From PKWO01 sp036384915 (lineage in GTDB: Bacteria; Pseudomonadota; Gammaproteobacteria; Burkholderiales; Burkholderiaceae_D), in assembly GCA_036384915.1 (NCBI GenBank), contig DASVLJ010000074.1, positions 6,589 to 70,588 on the forward strand: DNA of 64,000 nt. Reading direction: 5' to 3'. Shown here piece after piece: positions 52,441 to 61,041 of this stretch (the stretch's first letter is position 1; each line of letters begins with the position of its first letter). The notes below the pieces were generated by a model. The model had not been told where the DNA came from and searched no databases. It was given only the letters and a program-made list of their open reading frames with translations. The translations under genes were made by a program, and so were the position numbers.

Positions 52441-52671
52441 TTGACGCACGCCCTTGCAGTTTATATGCGAACGAAAGGCCGATTTCTTTACAAGACCCGC
52501 GCGGCATGGTAAAAAAGCAATGTAAATGTTGGTCGCGGTTCGCGAATAAAAAATACAGGTTTATGAGGCCAATAGTCCTATCTGACGGAATATCACAATG
52601 CTGGGGAGCCGAAAAAAAGATCGCGCTGAACTCGGCGCGCCGTTTGCTGGATGTCGCCTGGAACGTACAGC

Positions 52672-53760
52672 ATGACCATTGACTGGACCGATATTGCGGC
52701 CCCGCCATCGCCCACTGTCGCGGCTTCGTCGATGCAGGTAATCCATGGTCCACTCATCCCTGCGCAACAACAATTGCTTCTGTATTCCGCTGGCCAGTGG
52801 GAGCAATTTATCCAGGAATGGGTGCATTTCTGCTTGAAGAAGCAGTACATCAACGTCAAACGATTTTCCGGAGCCGGCGACCAGGGCGTCGATGTGGCCG
52901 GGTTTTGCGACGACAAAAAGCTCCAAGGCGTCTGGGACAACTATCAATGCAAGCACTACGATCACGCGCTTTTCCCGGGTGATGCGTGGGCTGAATTCGG
53001 CAAAATCATTTGGTACTCCTTCAACAAGGAATACACGCCACCAAGAAAATACTATTTCGTGGCGCCGTTTGGTGCAGGTACGGGTTTGACCAAGCTTTTG
53101 GCAAACGCGGAAAAACTGCGCGCAGCCGTCATCGAAAAATGGAAGACCCACATCGAGTCCAAGATCACCGATACGCAGGCGATTCCGCTCGAAGGTGCGC
53201 TACTGACTTACGTCCAGAACTTCGACTTTTCGATTTTTGACGCCAAGACCTCGCTGCAACTCGTAGAAGAACATAAGCAGACGCCGTATTTTGCAGTACG
53301 CTTTGGCGGAGGGCTGCCCGCGCGGCCCAATGCCGCGCCAGCACCGTCAGAAATTGATCCAACCGAGAGCCGGTATGTTTCACAACTGCTTGACGCCTAT
53401 GCCGACCATAAGAAGACCGATGTACCCGACCCGGCGGCACTGAAAAACTGGCCGGCATTACAAGGGCACTTCACCAGGCAACGCGAAGCGTTTTACCAAG
53501 CCGAGTCATTGCGTGTATTCGCGCGCGATAGCGTTCCGGCTGGCACATTTGAAGCTCTTCAGGGCGACATCTATGACGGCGTAGTCGATACCCATGATGC
53601 GGAACACCCAGATGGTTATGCTCGCGTCGTGGAAGTGACAAAGGCAGCACGTGAATTGCAGATCACGGCAAACGCGCTCATCTCTTGCACGAACCCCAAA
53701 GATCGTGACGGAATTTGTCATCAACTTGCAAACGAGGATCGGCTGAAATGGTGCAAGTGA
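52672..53760 (+). CDS. ABC-3C system effector: restriction-endonuclease-like N-terminus with ABC-3C C-terminal domain
   Basis: A 362-residue protein. The N-terminal part (about 30-150) has an Mrr-like PD-(D/E)xK pattern: GAGDQGVDVAGF (Asp) and 20 residues on YQCKHY (Gln-x-Lys). The C-terminal 120 residues (LQGHFTRQREAFYQAESLRV; RDSVPAGTFEALQGDIYDGV; RDGICHQLANEDRLKWC) match the C-terminal domain of ABC three-component effectors, which couples them to the ATPase. In such systems the effector is predicted to cut nucleic acid when the ATPase senses invasion. ATG 52651 is an alternative start. The end overlaps the next gene by 13 bases. Confidence 0.8.
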   Translation: MTIDWTDIAAPPSPTVAASSMQVIHGPLIPAQQQLLLYSAGQWEQFIQEWVHFCLKKQYINVKRFSGAGDQGVDVAGFCDDKKLQGVWDNYQCKHYDHALFPGDAWAEFGKIIWYSFNKEYTPPRKYYFVAPFGAGTGLTKLLANAEKLRAAVIEKWKTHIESKITDTQAIPLEGALLTYVQNFDFSIFDAKTSLQLVEEHKQTPYFAVRFGGGLPARPNAAPAPSEIDPTESRYVSQLLDAYADHKKTDVPDPAALKNWPALQGHFTRQREAFYQAESLRVFARDSVPAGTFEALQGDIYDGVVDTHDAEHPDGYARVVEVTKAARELQITANALISCTNPKDRDGICHQLANEDRLKWCK

Positions 53761-54248
53761 TTGACCGACAGCATCCGGCGACGTTCAATGGCCCTTTGGA
53801 GGCCGGCATTCGCGCTGTCGCCCTTCTGGGGGCGGCATACCCGAAAACCTATGATTTGCAGCGTCTCGTGGCGTTTGACTATCTGCTCGTCCACACAGGC
53901 GATATCGGCGGACCAGAAAGCCTACATCCCCCTGCCCCCTTTCGCTCGGCAGAACTGCTTGTGCGTCGCAAGTTGGTGGAGGACTCGCTGATGCTCATGA
54001 TGACCAGGGACTTGATCGTTCGCGAAATTACCCCTGACGGCATCCAGTACGGCGCCGGGGAAAACGCTGCGCCGTTTCTTTCCGCATTGACTACAGATTA
54101 TCTGTGCGCGCTGAAAGACCGTGCGTTGTGGCTTATTGAAGGCGTGGGCGACTACGCTGACCAGCAATTTCGTGCCTTCATGCGTCGCTTCTTCGATCAA
54201 TGGGTCGAGGAGTTCCAAAACGTTGAACGCAGTTTAGGGGATGCATAG
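53748..54248 (+). CDS. ABC-3C system middle component
   Basis: A 166-residue helical protein matching the middle component of ABC-3C systems: NGPLEAGIRAVALLGAAYPK, YDLQRLVAFDYLLVHTGDIG, GPESLHPPAPFRSAELLVRR. The fold is a winged helix (ELLVRRKLVEDSLMLMMTRD; LIVREITPDGIQYGAGEN). Middle components bridge the ATPase and the effector. It overlaps the effector gene upstream, and its stop shares a base with the ATPase start (TAGTG), so the three are translationally coupled. Confidence 0.82.
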   Translation: MVQVIDRQHPATFNGPLEAGIRAVALLGAAYPKTYDLQRLVAFDYLLVHTGDIGGPESLHPPAPFRSAELLVRRKLVEDSLMLMMTRDLIVREITPDGIQYGAGENAAPFLSALTTDYLCALKDRALWLIEGVGDYADQQFRAFMRRFFDQWVEEFQNVERSLGDA

Positions 54249-56149
54249 TGGCAGCCACTCCGGCCGGATTTAGACTGCGTTTCCTAACATTCTTGGGGCC
54301 TGCCAAGCAGCCGGCAACCGTTCAATTTGGGCCGGGCTTGAATGTCCTTTATGGTGCCTCGGATACCGGCAAGTCTTTTGTCGTGGAGACGATTGACTTT
54401 ATGCTGGGTGGCAAGCCGCCGCTGCGCGAAGTCCCGGAACGCGTTGGATACGACCAAATTCTGTTGGGCCTGGAAACGCTAGCGGGCGAAACGTACACCA
54501 TCGCACGAAGCATCGATGGCGGCGCTTTCCAGTTGTACGAGGGACTGCTCGATACCTTGCCAGTTGGCGGAGGCGACCCTAAAGTTCTCGGGGAACAGCA
54601 CAGCGAAAAAAACGACACGAATTTGTCGGCGTTTCTTTTGGGGCATTGCGAACTGTCTGGTAAGCGGGTCCGCAGAAATGCTCGCGGGGAAACCAACAGC
54701 CTGAGCTTTCGCAATGTCGTGCGTCTCATGATTGTGACCGAGACCGAAATCACGGAACAGCGATCCCCGCTGAAGGATGGCAACGTTGTTTCGGACACAG
54801 CAAACCTTTCGACATTTAAGCTTCTGTTGACCGGAGTTGACGATTCGGCCCTCGTGTCAAGCGCGCAGAACGAGCCGGAAGAGCTTTCTCGTGAGGCGCA
54901 GTTACAGCTTCTTGACCAACTCCTGGGCGATTATCGCGACAGGCTGAAAGACCTGGCGAAAGATCCCCAGGAGCTTGATGAGCAGCTGCGAAAGATCGAT
55001 GCCTCCATCGGCCAGCATACGAATCAACTGAACGCGACAGAAGCAGAATTCCAGCAAGCAGCCGCGCGCCGCCGTGAATTACGGAAGAAGCTCGAAGAGA
55101 GCAGAGACCGGCGCGGCGAAATTGCCTCGCTTTTGGAACGGTTCGACTTGCTGGATCGCCACTATCAATCCGATATCGAGAGGCTGCGCGCCATTGAAGA
55201 AGGTGGAACGCTTTTTGCCGTATTGGGTTCATCGACTTGTCCCCTTTGCGGCGCCGACGCGACGCACCAATGCGCCACTGCTGACTGCGATGGCAATATC
55301 GACGCCGTAGTGGTGGCCGCTCGCAAGGAAATCCAAAAGATTGAATTGCTTCGCACTGAATTGGCCACGACGGTCAAAGACTTGAATCGCGAAGGCGCGA
55401 GCTTCGACAAACGCATGCCCGGCGTAGAGGCGGAACTCGAACAAATTGCTGGCCAGGTTGATCAACTTATCATGCCGAAGCTGGCCAAATTGCGGTCTTC
55501 ATACTCGGAGTATGCGGACAAGCGCGGCGAAGTGCGCGAGGCGCTGTCCTTACGAAACACAGTCCAGGACATAGAGCGTAGGCGCGCGGAACTGGAAAAG
55601 GAACAGCCTGAGCGCGGGCAAGCAACGGTAGCGCAGGGCGACATTCCCACGTCCGTGGCCGAGGGATTCGCTCAGTGCGTCGAGACCATTCTCGGCGCTT
55701 GGCATTTCCCCGAAAATGGGCGCGTATTTTTTGATGCCAAGTCTCGCGACCTCGTCATCGCCGGCAAGCAGCGTGCCGCTCGCGGTAAAGGTCTACGCGC
55801 AATAACGCACGCGGCATTCACGCTTGGCCTGCTGGACTATTGCAGAACGCACCACACGCCGCACCCAGGGTTCGTTATCCTCGATTCGCCGTTGCTTGCC
55901 TATCGAGAGCCAGACGGCTCGGAAGAAGACTTGACGGGAACTGATTTGAAGGAGCAGTTCTACGGCTATTTGAAGTCCTTGACCGATGATCGGCAGATCA
56001 TTGTCGTTGAAAATACTGATCCGCCCCAGGCATTCAAGCAGCTTCCCCAAGTCGTGATGTTTAGCAAGAACCCTCATGCGGGACGATATGGTTTGTTTCC
56101 ATTTAACGCTTCCCCAGCGCCCGCCGATGGAGATGGGCCACGTGAATAA
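54248..56149 (+). CDS. ABC-3C system ATPase (Rad50/SMC-like)
   Basis: A 633-residue ABC ATPase. Walker A is LNVLYGASDTGKSFVVETID (about 30-50); two coiled-coil arms (about 215-320 and 360-470) flank a zinc-hook-like tip STCPLCGADATHQC (about 335); Walker B is in PHPGFVILDSPLLAYREPDG, and IIVVENTDPP is the switch region. The start is GTG 54248. It is the sensor or motor of the three-gene system. Codon use and GC are lower than in the flanking core genome, fitting an acquired defence locus. Confidence 0.86.
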   Translation: MAATPAGFRLRFLTFLGPAKQPATVQFGPGLNVLYGASDTGKSFVVETIDFMLGGKPPLREVPERVGYDQILLGLETLAGETYTIARSIDGGAFQLYEGLLDTLPVGGGDPKVLGEQHSEKNDTNLSAFLLGHCELSGKRVRRNARGETNSLSFRNVVRLMIVTETEITEQRSPLKDGNVVSDTANLSTFKLLLTGVDDSALVSSAQNEPEELSREAQLQLLDQLLGDYRDRLKDLAKDPQELDEQLRKIDASIGQHTNQLNATEAEFQQAAARRRELRKKLEESRDRRGEIASLLERFDLLDRHYQSDIERLRAIEEGGTLFAVLGSSTCPLCGADATHQCATADCDGNIDAVVVAARKEIQKIELLRTELATTVKDLNREGASFDKRMPGVEAELEQIAGQVDQLIMPKLAKLRSSYSEYADKRGEVREALSLRNTVQDIERRRAELEKEQPERGQATVAQGDIPTSVAEGFAQCVETILGAWHFPENGRVFFDAKSRDLVIAGKQRAARGKGLRAITHAAFTLGLLDYCRTHHTPHPGFVILDSPLLAYREPDGSEEDLTGTDLKEQFYGYLKSLTDDRQIIVVENTDPPQAFKQLPQVVMFSKNPHAGRYGLFPFNASPAPADGDGPRE

Positions 56150-56172
56150 ATTGGTTGCGAATCGTAGTGCCC

Positions 56173-56868
56173 TTACCTGACGCTCCGAATAATCAACATG
56201 TCGCGCCTATTCTGCGTATCGAAGCTCACCGAGACAACATCGATTGACTCCGCAAGCTCGGTCAGCGGAAAACTGCCAGAGAGCAGGTCGAATCGAACGA
56301 CATGTGCGTCACAATAGGTAATTTTGCCTTCCCCTTTATCGCGCAGATTTGGTACAGGCAGCGGATTAATTATCATCCTTCCCTCGGCAAGAATGGAAAC
56401 TACCTTGCCGCGCATATTCAAAATGCGTCCCGCTTTTTCGTTCCGACTTGCGATCAGTTCACCGTATATTTCCGGCGTAGCGTTTACTGACTCCGAGCCT
56501 CGTCGGATATACGCGGGTCCCGAAAAGTGCGGTCTTTCATTGCTCGAACCAATCACAACGGCCACAACTGGTTTCCCCTCTGGTTTTAACACCCGGCAGA
56601 TGAAATTAGTGATCGGCGGATAGCACCCGCGCTCGCACGCTTCGCGAACTCGCTTTTGCACACTATCTGAATTTTCAACGCCCTCCACCATCCCCGTTTT
56701 GTCATGAAGCCCAATAAATAGGATTCCTATTCCATCGCCGACAAGCGAATTCGCAAAGGCACAAACAGTTTGCCGAATTTCATCCGCCTTTATGCCTTGC
56801 GATTTACGTTCGACAAAATTGTCCTCGTGGTCGTTGAGGCGCCTAAATAGTTCAGCATCGTTGATCAT
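56173..56868 (-). CDS. AlbA_2 (Schlafen-like) domain protein
   Basis: A 231-residue protein whose N-terminal 145 residues form an AlbA_2/divergent AAA_4 domain: EDNFVERKSQGIKADEIRQT, VCAFANSLVGDGIGILFIGL, VVAVVIGSSNERPHFSGPAY, IRRGSESVNATPEIYGELI. Such domains bind nucleic acid and are frequent in defence loci. The remaining 85 residues (GEGKITYCDAHVVRFDLLSG; VVSVSFDTQNRRDMLIIRSV) are unfamiliar and may sense a ligand. It ends 23 bases from the convergent ABC-3C ATPase and lies 18 bases downstream of the 522-aa gene, so the two are probably co-transcribed. Confidence 0.8.
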   Translation of the reverse strand: MINDAELFRRLNDHEDNFVERKSQGIKADEIRQTVCAFANSLVGDGIGILFIGLHDKTGMVEGVENSDSVQKRVREACERGCYPPITNFICRVLKPEGKPVVAVVIGSSNERPHFSGPAYIRRGSESVNATPEIYGELIASRNEKAGRILNMRGKVVSILAEGRMIINPLPVPNLRDKGEGKITYCDAHVVRFDLLSGSFPLTELAESIDVVSVSFDTQNRRDMLIIRSVR

Positions 56869-56886
56869 ATATGCTCGTTTCCCGTT

Positions 56887-58455
56887 CTAGTTCCTATTTC
56901 GCTTTTGTGACTTGCTTTTCATTTTCTTGACGCGTTTCCTTTTTGTTTCTTGCGCATTCCGTTTTTTGCGTGCCGCAGAGACGTCACTGGTGGATGATGT
57001 AACTTCGTCTCGCGAGTACGTATATTCAGTGGCATGACGCCCCCAGAACCGCGCATTTGGCCCCCAAAGCCCAAATTCCTCAGCAAGCTTCTTGGCGTCC
57101 GCGATTGTTGTTTCGTTCCAGGCCTCGCTTTCAAATACTGCGAGGTCCAACGAGCCTCCAGTGTATGGCTTGCATGGATGATCCATGCCGATGCCAATGA
57201 ACACCGTGTCGTCGGGAGAATGTAGTCTGGCAACTCGGCAATATGCGAGCAGGTAAGCTCGCCTTCGGTCTCGATAATCGTTTTCCGACTCCCCGTCCAG
57301 CTTTGGCATGAGCACAAAAATGTACGCAGGCAGACGTTCTTCCGGCTCGCCGCCGATCATTCGCGCAAATCGTCGATAGCCTTCCTCGGCCGCCGTTTCG
57401 ATTGCGCCCCAAAGCGTCTCCGACAATAAGCGTCGCCGGAATCGAGACTCGGCGGCCAGGTAACGAAACGAAATCTCGGCATCGATTGATCCAGTTTTCA
57501 GGTCTGGAAGACCAAGTTCTGGATCGGACAATTGAACAAACCGCGAAATGAGATCGTCCCATCGATAGCTAATCTCGTCGTCGGCCTTCTTCTGCTTGTA
57601 TTCCGGGCTATTTGCCAGCCCGGCGTAAAACTCGCCTGCAAATACTTTGTAGTCGTAGCCTTCATTCTCGGCTGCGGGGCTGAGGAAGCTTGGAATGCCT
57701 CGAACTGCCGTGGAACGGATGTAGGCGGCCATCAGTTGTTCTTCACCAGCCGCCGAGACGTCGCATTTTGGTAAATGCAATAACTGCTCGCGCGCTTTTA
57801 GGTAGTCGATGAAGTCGCGAGCAGTATCCAATTCTTCCAGGAGCAATTCAATCCCGACCTCGTCGAAGACATGGATGAATCCTTTGTCGGGGGCAGGGTG
57901 TCCAACCACGAACGGGTTTTTGATGTGCTGTTCGTCACCCCGGATTAGCGTATTCAAGCGAAGCGTGCCGTGGCTTTTTTCTTCTCCCCAATAGGCCTTG
58001 CAAGCCTCCTTGGAGCCGCGCGTCACGACGATCAAATGAATCCGAACATTCTCGCCAGCCGGAAGTTGTACGGGCAATTTTCGTGTGCATTTAGGGTCCA
58101 GAAATGCTCGCCAGGGGAATTGCCGAATCCAACTGGCCGCGCCGAATAGCTGTGGGTATGAGTCGATTACTGTTCTGTTGTACCACCTTTGCCAAGCCAG
58201 TGCCGTATCCTTGTGGACCTGGTAGGCGGAACATTTGTCCGAAAACACCAGCACGTCGTCGCCGAATATCACCAGTGCGTCGCAGAGTTCCTTGGTATTG
58301 CCTTTTCCGTTGCGATGGCCTTCGTCGGTGAAAACATTTGAATACGCCCAGGGCTTAAGGAACGACTTTTTGCAAAGACGGGAAAGTATACGTTCTGACT
58401 CGTTGAGTCCGTCAGCGTCGTTGAGATCAAAATAGGTCTTCGGTGATTCGCTCAC
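56887..58455 (-). CDS. Unknown 522-aa protein with possible PD-(D/E)xK-like N-terminus
   Basis: I do not recognise the family. An N-terminal pattern KELCDALVIFGDDVLVFSDK (about 55-74) has the Glu/Asp and Asp-Lys spacing of PD-(D/E)xK nucleases on two strands. The middle is helical (WDDLISRFVQLSDPELGLPD; TLWGAIETAAEEGYRRFARM). A strand-rich part (LPAYIFVLMPKL; DTVFIGIGMDHPCKPYTGGS; LDLAVFESEAW) precedes a strongly basic tail (KKRNAQETKRKRVKKMKSKS), which suggests nucleic acid contact. The start is GTG 58455. It precedes the AlbA_2 gene by 18 bases. Confidence 0.7.
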   Translation of the reverse strand: MSESPKTYFDLNDADGLNESERILSRLCKKSFLKPWAYSNVFTDEGHRNGKGNTKELCDALVIFGDDVLVFSDKCSAYQVHKDTALAWQRWYNRTVIDSYPQLFGAASWIRQFPWRAFLDPKCTRKLPVQLPAGENVRIHLIVVTRGSKEACKAYWGEEKSHGTLRLNTLIRGDEQHIKNPFVVGHPAPDKGFIHVFDEVGIELLLEELDTARDFIDYLKAREQLLHLPKCDVSAAGEEQLMAAYIRSTAVRGIPSFLSPAAENEGYDYKVFAGEFYAGLANSPEYKQKKADDEISYRWDDLISRFVQLSDPELGLPDLKTGSIDAEISFRYLAAESRFRRRLLSETLWGAIETAAEEGYRRFARMIGGEPEERLPAYIFVLMPKLDGESENDYRDRRRAYLLAYCRVARLHSPDDTVFIGIGMDHPCKPYTGGSLDLAVFESEAWNETTIADAKKLAEEFGLWGPNARFWGRHATEYTYSRDEVTSSTSDVSAARKKRNAQETKRKRVKKMKSKSQKRNRN

Positions 58456-58503
58456 TTGTTTGTGCCTCGCTTGGATGTGTTGTTGGATGCTGCGGCGGCC
58501 TGA

Positions 58504-59235
58504 TTAAACCTCCCAGACAACCTCGCATGCAAGGTATTCCCCGATGACCATTTTCACTCGTATTTCGTCACCGTATTCGGCGGCATGGTATCGATAGCGC
58601 CCCGCTTGTACATCGACCCAGCCATGGAGTGACATGTTGAGCGTTTGCTCTTCGCCACTTGCCGAACGCACCGTCATTTGGACGATGAGCAGTCGTTGCA
58701 TGCCACGCGATCCGATCTCCCCGTACCCGACGACGTCTTCGCATGACTCGAATTGTTCCAATTGGTTTTCGTCGAGCAGGGCGAGCGGCACCCAATGGGC
58801 CGATGCCGGGGCATGCTTGCATGGCTGGCTCAATTCGAAAGCGGCGTGCCCGCGCGCTAGTTTGACCAGGACATTTTTTACCCTATCGGCTTCCGGGGTG
58901 AATCGCGTTTGGCCGTCGATGCACGTTCTGGCTGCTTCGATTCGGGACCGCAGTGCCGGAGACCGCCGAAGGATGTTGGCCACGCTTGGCCGCCGCATTC
59001 TTTCCGGATCGGCGGTGCCTGCGACGACCGCTTCTACCAGGCAGGCGAGATATTCTTCGTCGGCGGAGAAACCGTTGTTGCAGTCTCCGCAGGCGCCGAC
59101 CACTGGAAGGTTTTCTGGAAACGGTGCATCTAGGAATACCTTGGACGGCACGTGTTCGCGCGTATCGTCCCTGCCACCGCAGTAGATGCAGCCATTGATG
59201 AGACGGTCGTCTGCATAGTCGTTCAATTGGTCCAT
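58504..59235 (-). CDS. HNH-like protein with two CxxC motifs
   Basis: A 243-residue protein. The N-terminal 60 residues carry a treble-clef zinc site like HNH nucleases: GCIYCGGRDDTREHVPSKVF and VVGACGDCNNGFSADEEYLA (CxxC, EHVPS, CxxCNxxFS). The rest is an unknown domain (LVKLARGHAAFELSQP; GYGEIGSRGMQRLLIVQMTV; RYHAAEYGDEIRVKMVIGEY). Proteins of this layout are usually annotated HNH endonuclease without direct proof. It lies 48 bases upstream of the 522-aa gene on the same strand. A GTG one codon earlier is a possible start. Confidence 0.72.
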   Translation of the reverse strand: MDQLNDYADDRLINGCIYCGGRDDTREHVPSKVFLDAPFPENLPVVGACGDCNNGFSADEEYLACLVEAVVAGTADPERMRRPSVANILRRSPALRSRIEAARTCIDGQTRFTPEADRVKNVLVKLARGHAAFELSQPCKHAPASAHWVPLALLDENQLEQFESCEDVVGYGEIGSRGMQRLLIVQMTVRSASGEEQTLNMSLHGWVDVQAGRYRYHAAEYGDEIRVKMVIGEYLACEVVWEV

Positions 59236-59378
59236 CACTTGTTCCCGCCACCTTGTCAGGTGAGACGTGGCCTGTCCATCAAAATCTGAAAATGCCTTTG
59301 GGCGGCGGCCTTCGCTTTCTGGTCAGTGCGGGCCGCCACAGGAACCGCCTTCAGTTCAATGTACGTATGGTTGGTGTG

Positions 59379-59990
59379 TCAGGCGGTCATTTTCCTCAAC
59401 AGGGCAACTGCCGACTCTGGGGTCTCTATGTGGCCGCCTACGAGCGCGATCAGTTTTCGCTTTTTTGTCTCGGCCAGGAAATCTGTGTCACGGGTAACGA
59501 AGACATCGCGGCCCCTGATCGCGTGACTCCATAGCGCCAGAACATCGCATTTTGCGTTCTTCCACTTGCGGGCGGCGTCGCTGTTGAAGTCGGCAACTGG
59601 ATCAAGCCCCTTCTCGCGGCAATAATCTTCCCATTGGAACGGTATTCCAGGAAACACGATTTCATGGATACTGCGCTCCAGTGTGTCGCCAGGGTCGGAC
59701 CATTCGGCATTGTTCCAGTAGGTGATGCCGAGGTATGCCTTCGGCATCAATAGCTCTAGCCCACCAAACCCCAAAGCGTTTACGCGCGCCTTGAACTCGT
59801 CGAATGATTCAAGGTGTCCACCTCCACGCTGGCGTTCCGAACCGGAAATCGCAACCAATGCGACTGATGCCTTGCCGGCCGCGTGGGCGTGGAGAAGCTC
59901 TTTGACGAAAACGGCGTCAGGCCGCGATTCCTCGACGGCATAAATGCAGTTCGAGTCCAGCGAAAAAGTAAGCAATTTTGCTGAAGTCAA
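59379..59990 (-). CDS. PIN-like domain protein (putative toxin nuclease)
   Basis: A 203-residue protein with a PIN-like arrangement of acidic residues: LLTFSLDSNCIYAVEE at the start, VALVAISGSERQ, then KCDVLALWSHAIRGRDVFVT and RDTDFLAETKKRK near the end, which match the conserved Asp positions. PIN proteins are Mg-dependent RNases, often toxins. The start is taken as TTG 59990, which overlaps the stop of the small upstream gene as TTGA. A middle insertion (GGLELLMPKAYLGITYWNNA) makes it longer than a typical VapC (about 130). Confidence 0.65.
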   Translation of the reverse strand: MTSAKLLTFSLDSNCIYAVEESRPDAVFVKELLHAHAAGKASVALVAISGSERQRGGGHLESFDEFKARVNALGFGGLELLMPKAYLGITYWNNAEWSDPGDTLERSIHEIVFPGIPFQWEDYCREKGLDPVADFNSDAARKWKNAKCDVLALWSHAIRGRDVFVTRDTDFLAETKKRKLIALVGGHIETPESAVALLRKMTA

Positions 59991-60265
59991 GTCGGGCGAC
60001 CCCAGATGGTGCTGTAGATCGCCGCCGTTCTTTTGTCGAGGGCACACGGCTGCGCGACGCCGCTCAACTTCGACATTGCATCGCTGTGGGCCGCAAATGC
60101 GGTTTCTAACCGGATATCGAGGCGCGCAATCCAAGATCGAAGTTCCGGATCGGGATTCGACGCGCTGTCGAAACGTGCGATCATTGCCTTGGCCTGCTGG
60201 CACTCATGTACATTCGCGAGGGTACGGCCTGCCGCTAATATTTTTTCAGTGGTGTCGAATGCCAT
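59987..60265 (-). CDS. Small helical protein, possible partner of the PIN-like protein
   Basis: A 92-residue protein beginning MAFDTTEKILAAGRTLANVH, predicted fully helical up to about residue 65, with a short tail. No family is recognised and no DNA-binding motif is evident. It overlaps the PIN-like gene by four bases, the arrangement of toxin-antitoxin pairs with the antitoxin first. It could alternatively be a helical co-factor of the nuclease. Confidence 0.55.
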   Translation of the reverse strand: MAFDTTEKILAAGRTLANVHECQQAKAMIARFDSASNPDPELRSWIARLDIRLETAFAAHSDAMSKLSGVAQPCALDKRTAAIYSTIWGRPT

Positions 60266-60301
60266 CTTGGTTCCCGTTCGAACTACTATTTGGTCAATTC
60301 A

Positions 60302-60964
60302 CTATACCTGCAAAATTTTTTTTCGTGGTGGTACCGGCGCCTCGCGCGAAGTCATTTTTTCTGCCGGATACAGCGTGAAAAACGAGCGCGCCATTTCGGT
60401 GTTGCGGCAGTTCAGCCAAGTATCGTACTCATCAAACGGGACAACAACCAAGGCACGCTTTTCGTCGCCGGGCTTGTGGAAACGTCTCATCAGGGGATGC
60501 TCATCGGCATTCACAGTTAGCTGGGTGAAGGCCAGCGATTTGCTGCCATCCTTTTCCGTCCACTCGCGCCACAAACCGGCGACGGCAAACGGCGCGCCAT
60601 CCGCCATACCGATTTCCCAGCGGATCGGCTTACCCGATTCATAACACGGTTCAAAAAAACCGGTCATCGGCACCAAACATAGCTGCGACTTCTTCCATGC
60701 TGGCGAAAACGACCGCTTTTCCGCCACGGTCTCGGCTCGCGCATTCATCGTGTCAAAGACCTTCACGCCTTCCTGGATATGCCGCCGGGGCACGATGCCA
60801 TATCCAGCAAGTGCAACTCGGCGCCCTTCTCCTTCGTCGGGCAACAGGATGGGGGCCTCGTAGTCTTTCCAGGTCTCAGCACGCTATTCCATGCCCTCGG
60901 GCACCATCGCCTTGAAAAACTGCTCCAGGTCATTTTTGCCGGTTGGCCGGTAATTCACGCACAT
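60302..60964 (-). pseudogene. SRAP domain protein (YedK/HMCES family), interrupted by an in-frame TAG
   Basis: The family forms a covalent Cys2 link to abasic sites in single-stranded DNA. Reading from ATG 60964, MCVNYRPTGKNDLEQFFKAM has the essential Cys2. Codon 27, after PEGME, is TAG; the frame then continues RAETWKDYEAPILLP and GYGIVPRR to a normal end. The other active-site parts are intact: NARAET, GFFEP (Glu) and NADEHPLMRRFH (His). A TGG-to-TAG change would explain the stop. Unless the codon is read through or miscalled, the gene is inactive. Confidence 0.8.
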
Positions 60965-61011
60965 CTCGTTCCCCCGAATTGTTGTGCCAGGCCCCTTTTC
61001 CGGCGTCAGCA

Positions 61012-61035
61012 CATCTCCTTGTTTGAAAGGAGGTG
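61012..61035 (+). promoter_or_regulatory. Hairpin sequestering a perfect Shine-Dalgarno sequence
   Basis: CATCTCCTT (61012-61020), loop GTTTGA, AAGGAGGTG (61027-61035): nine pairs including one G-U, with the whole ribosome-binding core in the 3' strand. The AUG of the 26-aa peptide follows six bases later. Masked ribosome sites are a hallmark of type I toxin mRNAs and of some thermosensors. Confidence 0.65.
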
Positions 61036-61041
61036 AGTTTC

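Noticed and set aside
52201..52671. Structured repeats considered as a retron non-coding RNA
   Set aside because: No reverse transcriptase gene is present anywhere near; the neighbouring genes form an ABC-3C system.
60965..61041. SOS box sought upstream of the SRAP gene
   Set aside because: No CTGT-N8-ACAG-like site is present, so LexA control is not supported by the sequence.
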